A DNA stretch of 29,267 nt from a virus: positions 1 to 29,267 of the IMG/VR virus record IMGVR_UViG_3300021961_000445. One strand, written 5' to 3'. This document shows, piece after piece, positions 27,431 through 29,267 of this stretch (position 1 is the stretch's first letter; each line of letters starts with the position of its first letter). The notes below the pieces were generated by a model. It was not told the DNA's origin and did no database searches. It was given only the letters and a program-made list of their open reading frames with translations. The translations under genes and the position numbers were made by a program.

Positions 27431-29267
27431 ATGGAAATATACTACACAAATAAAGCACTGATGCCGAGACAGAAGGTCTCGCGTACAGTGAAGGAAACCA
27501 CAAAGTGGAAGTACGATTGTGTAAATGCCGTAATAGCTACTACCAAACTTAAGGATACTAAACGTCGAAGAACGATAAGTGAAAGGAAAAGAAACTATGA
27601 CCTTTTCAATAACAAGATTGACGAGGCGCATTTCAGACACATTACTAATCCTTTCAATATCAGCCGTGAGGGTGCTAATACTTTCAAGTTACCTGCTACT
27701 CTTCAGCCTTATGATATTCTTTATCCTATTTTCAACGTGCTTTTTGGTGAAGAGCATAAGCGCTTTTTCAATCCTGTTGTACGAGTTGTCAATGACTCTG
27801 CTGTAAAAGACAAAGAGGATCTTACTAAACAGACAATACTCAGCGCATTACAGGATTTCCTGTTGCGTAATGTACAACCTGACCCCAATAATCCTGATGC
27901 TCCACCTCCTACTCCTGAGGAAGTTCTGAAGAACGCCCATAAAAGCGTAAAGGACATGAGGGAGGAAACGGCAAATTTGTTCCTACAGTATTATAAGAAG
28001 AAGTACCGCTTGAAGGATGAGTTTGCAAAAGGTTGGAAGGACTGGTTGCTTTGCGGCGAAGAGTTCTATTCCATAGAACAGATTGCAAATGAAGTGTCAT
28101 TTCGACGTGTGAATCCTTTACAGGTTTATTTCTTCATTCCTGAAAACGTGGACACGGTTGATGAGGCTTCCCAGATACTTGAACAAAACTACATGACCGT
28201 CAATCAATTGATTGATGAGTTTTATGAATACCTTACTCCACAACAGATCGATGAGTTGGAGATGTATTACGCCAATTACTTTCCTGGTAATGAGATCATC
28301 AATCCGATGACCATCAAGACAGTTGAAAGTATTTATAACTTTGAGGGTGAGGAATATGCGCTTGACAGGATTCCTGTTTTCAGGGTTCGTTGGAAATCCT
28401 TCCGCAAAGTCGGAAACTTCTATTACATAGATCCACAGACAGGCGAGGAACAGCAGATCCTTGTTGATGAGTCATGGCAATGGGACAAGCAGGATCCCAC
28501 ACAAAGAATCGAGTGGTTCTGGATTTCTGAATACTGGGAAGGCATCCGCATAGGTGCGGACATGTACATTGATGAGATGATACGCCGCCGTCCACAGCAG
28601 TTCAGGTCCATAGACAATCTATCCAAATGCAAGTCAGGTTATGTTGGGCGTATATGCTCGGCGATAAACTCACAGTCCACTTCATTGATGGACCGCATAG
28701 TTCCATGGTTGTACCTTTATTTCATTATCTGGTATGATACTGAACTTGCACTTGCCACCAACATAGGTAAGATTGCGGTGATTGACGTATCCACCATTCC
28801 TGACGGATGGGATGTTGAGAAATGGTTCTATTACGCACGCGCGATGCGAGTCGGGTTTGTAAACTCCATGAACGAGGGTAACAAACGCATGGGTATCAAC
28901 CAGAACATGTCGACCTTGAACAAGGAATTGAATCTTGAAATGGGTAACTACATCCAGTTCAACATCCAGTTGCTTCAGGAGATTGAAAGAAAAATACAGA
29001 ATACAGCGGGTGTTCCTCCACAACGTCTTGGTGCGATTACCAACCAGGAACTTGTAGGTAATGTGGAACGAAGCCTAGTACAGTCAAGTCTTGTGACTGA
29101 GGATCTTTTCAGAATGCACACACTTACAAAACTTGACGCATGCACTGCAATTTTAGAGGTTGCTAAAGACGTGTACAAGAACGGGTCAAAAACCTTGCAG
29201 TTTGTAACAGATGATCTTCAGGACATTCTTTTCCAGATAGACGGAGAATCATTCAACAATGCGGATT
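27431..29267 (+). CDS. Portal protein, partial (C-terminus beyond window)
   Basis: 612 codons are visible from ATG 27431 (MEIYYTNKALMPRQKV...) and no stop occurs before the window end. It directly follows terL, the usual place of the portal. The content fits: helical N-terminal stem-like part (KRFFNPVVRVVNDSAVKD), a long alpha/beta middle, EWFWISEYWEGIRIGADMY, and a later PPQRLGAITNQELVGNVERS (about 528-547) preceding helices, as in portal crown/wing domains. crAss-like portals are about 800 aa, so perhaps 190 residues are missing. It would form the dodecameric ring at the head vertex through which DNA is packaged. Confidence 0.82.
   Translation, partial: MEIYYTNKALMPRQKVSRTVKETTKWKYDCVNAVIATTKLKDTKRRRTISERKRNYDLFNNKIDEAHFRHITNPFNISREGANTFKLPATLQPYDILYPIFNVLFGEEHKRFFNPVVRVVNDSAVKDKEDLTKQTILSALQDFLLRNVQPDPNNPDAPPPTPEEVLKNAHKSVKDMREETANLFLQYYKKKYRLKDEFAKGWKDWLLCGEEFYSIEQIANEVSFRRVNPLQVYFFIPENVDTVDEASQILEQNYMTVNQLIDEFYEYLTPQQIDELEMYYANYFPGNEIINPMTIKTVESIYNFEGEEYALDRIPVFRVRWKSFRKVGNFYYIDPQTGEEQQILVDESWQWDKQDPTQRIEWFWISEYWEGIRIGADMYIDEMIRRRPQQFRSIDNLSKCKSGYVGRICSAINSQSTSLMDRIVPWLYLYFIIWYDTELALATNIGKIAVIDVSTIPDGWDVEKWFYYARAMRVGFVNSMNEGNKRMGINQNMSTLNKELNLEMGNYIQFNIQLLQEIERKIQNTAGVPPQRLGAITNQELVGNVERSLVQSSLVTEDLFRMHTLTKLDACTAILEVAKDVYKNGSKTLQFVTDDLQDILFQIDGESFNNAD

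Noticed and set aside
1-29267. Possible reassigned stop codons, known in some crAss-like phages.
   Set aside because: Terminase, polymerase, rIIA, helicases and the visible portal all read through in the standard code with no internal TAG or TGA, and genes end with all three stops.
1-29267. CRISPR arrays, insertion sequences, integrase and attachment sites.
   Set aside because: No regularly spaced direct repeats, transposase or integrase motifs were seen on either strand.

Overview
The window looks like part of a tailed phage of the order Crassvirales (crAss-like), or a close relative, infecting a Bacteroidales host. Three things suggest this. First, the plus-strand gene order is a small helical terminase-adjacent protein, a large terminase (687 aa) and a portal, preceded by GroES-like, DUF5856-like, Cys-rich and IHF/HU-like small genes. 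Second, the replication module on the other strand carries a DnaB-type helicase, a family A DNA polymerase with proofreading domain, an SF2 helicase and an rIIA/rIIB pair. Third, several plus-strand gene starts are preceded by the Bacteroides-type -7 box TAnnTTTG, and recognisable Shine-Dalgarno sequences are rare. No bacterial chromosomal housekeeping operons, rRNA, CRISPR arrays or insertion sequences are visible. The phage assignment is firm; the order is an inference from gene content.

Layout. Positions 1-10850 (minus strand) hold the replication and nucleotide module: a DUF1599-like protein, DnaB-like helicase, helicase-adjacent protein, zinc ribbon, SF2 helicase, rIIB, a small linker gene, rIIA and DNA polymerase I. 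Many stops and starts overlap by 1-30 nt, as in a tightly coupled operon. Positions 10850-11140 are non-coding and hold a tRNA-like element that has acceptor, D-like and T arms but no room for an anticodon arm. Positions 11140-15980 (minus) are accessory genes: small acidic proteins, an M15-type peptidase, a macro-like protein, a DnaA-domain-IV-like protein, an MGLDMYL-family protein and a spore-photoproduct-lyase-like radical SAM enzyme. Positions 16039-18861 (minus) are very small genes, including five single- or double-pass membrane proteins if the 35-aa one at 15344 is counted.

Positions 18880-19560 contain no credible gene. They contain more than a dozen stable stem-loops, including two tandem units closed by nearly identical 17-bp helices that differ by a compensatory base-pair change. 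This is the best candidate in the window for an undescribed element, probably a large structured RNA. A zinc-finger protein and a 108-aa protein follow, then the divergent region at 20268-20404 where the transcription direction switches.

The plus strand starts with a small conserved phage protein, then a second structured non-coding stretch (about 20682-20990) and a good Bacteroides-type promoter at 21082-21111. From there the structural module runs to the right edge: winged-helix-like protein, IHF/HU-like protein, two tandem paralogues of unknown function, several small proteins, GroES-like protein, DUF5856-like protein, small-terminase candidate, large terminase, a strong terminator, and the portal gene, which is cut by the window end.

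The minus-strand genes would replicate and protect the genome and modulate the host cell. The plus-strand genes would package it and build the head. All functions are assigned by motif reading only; no database search was run.
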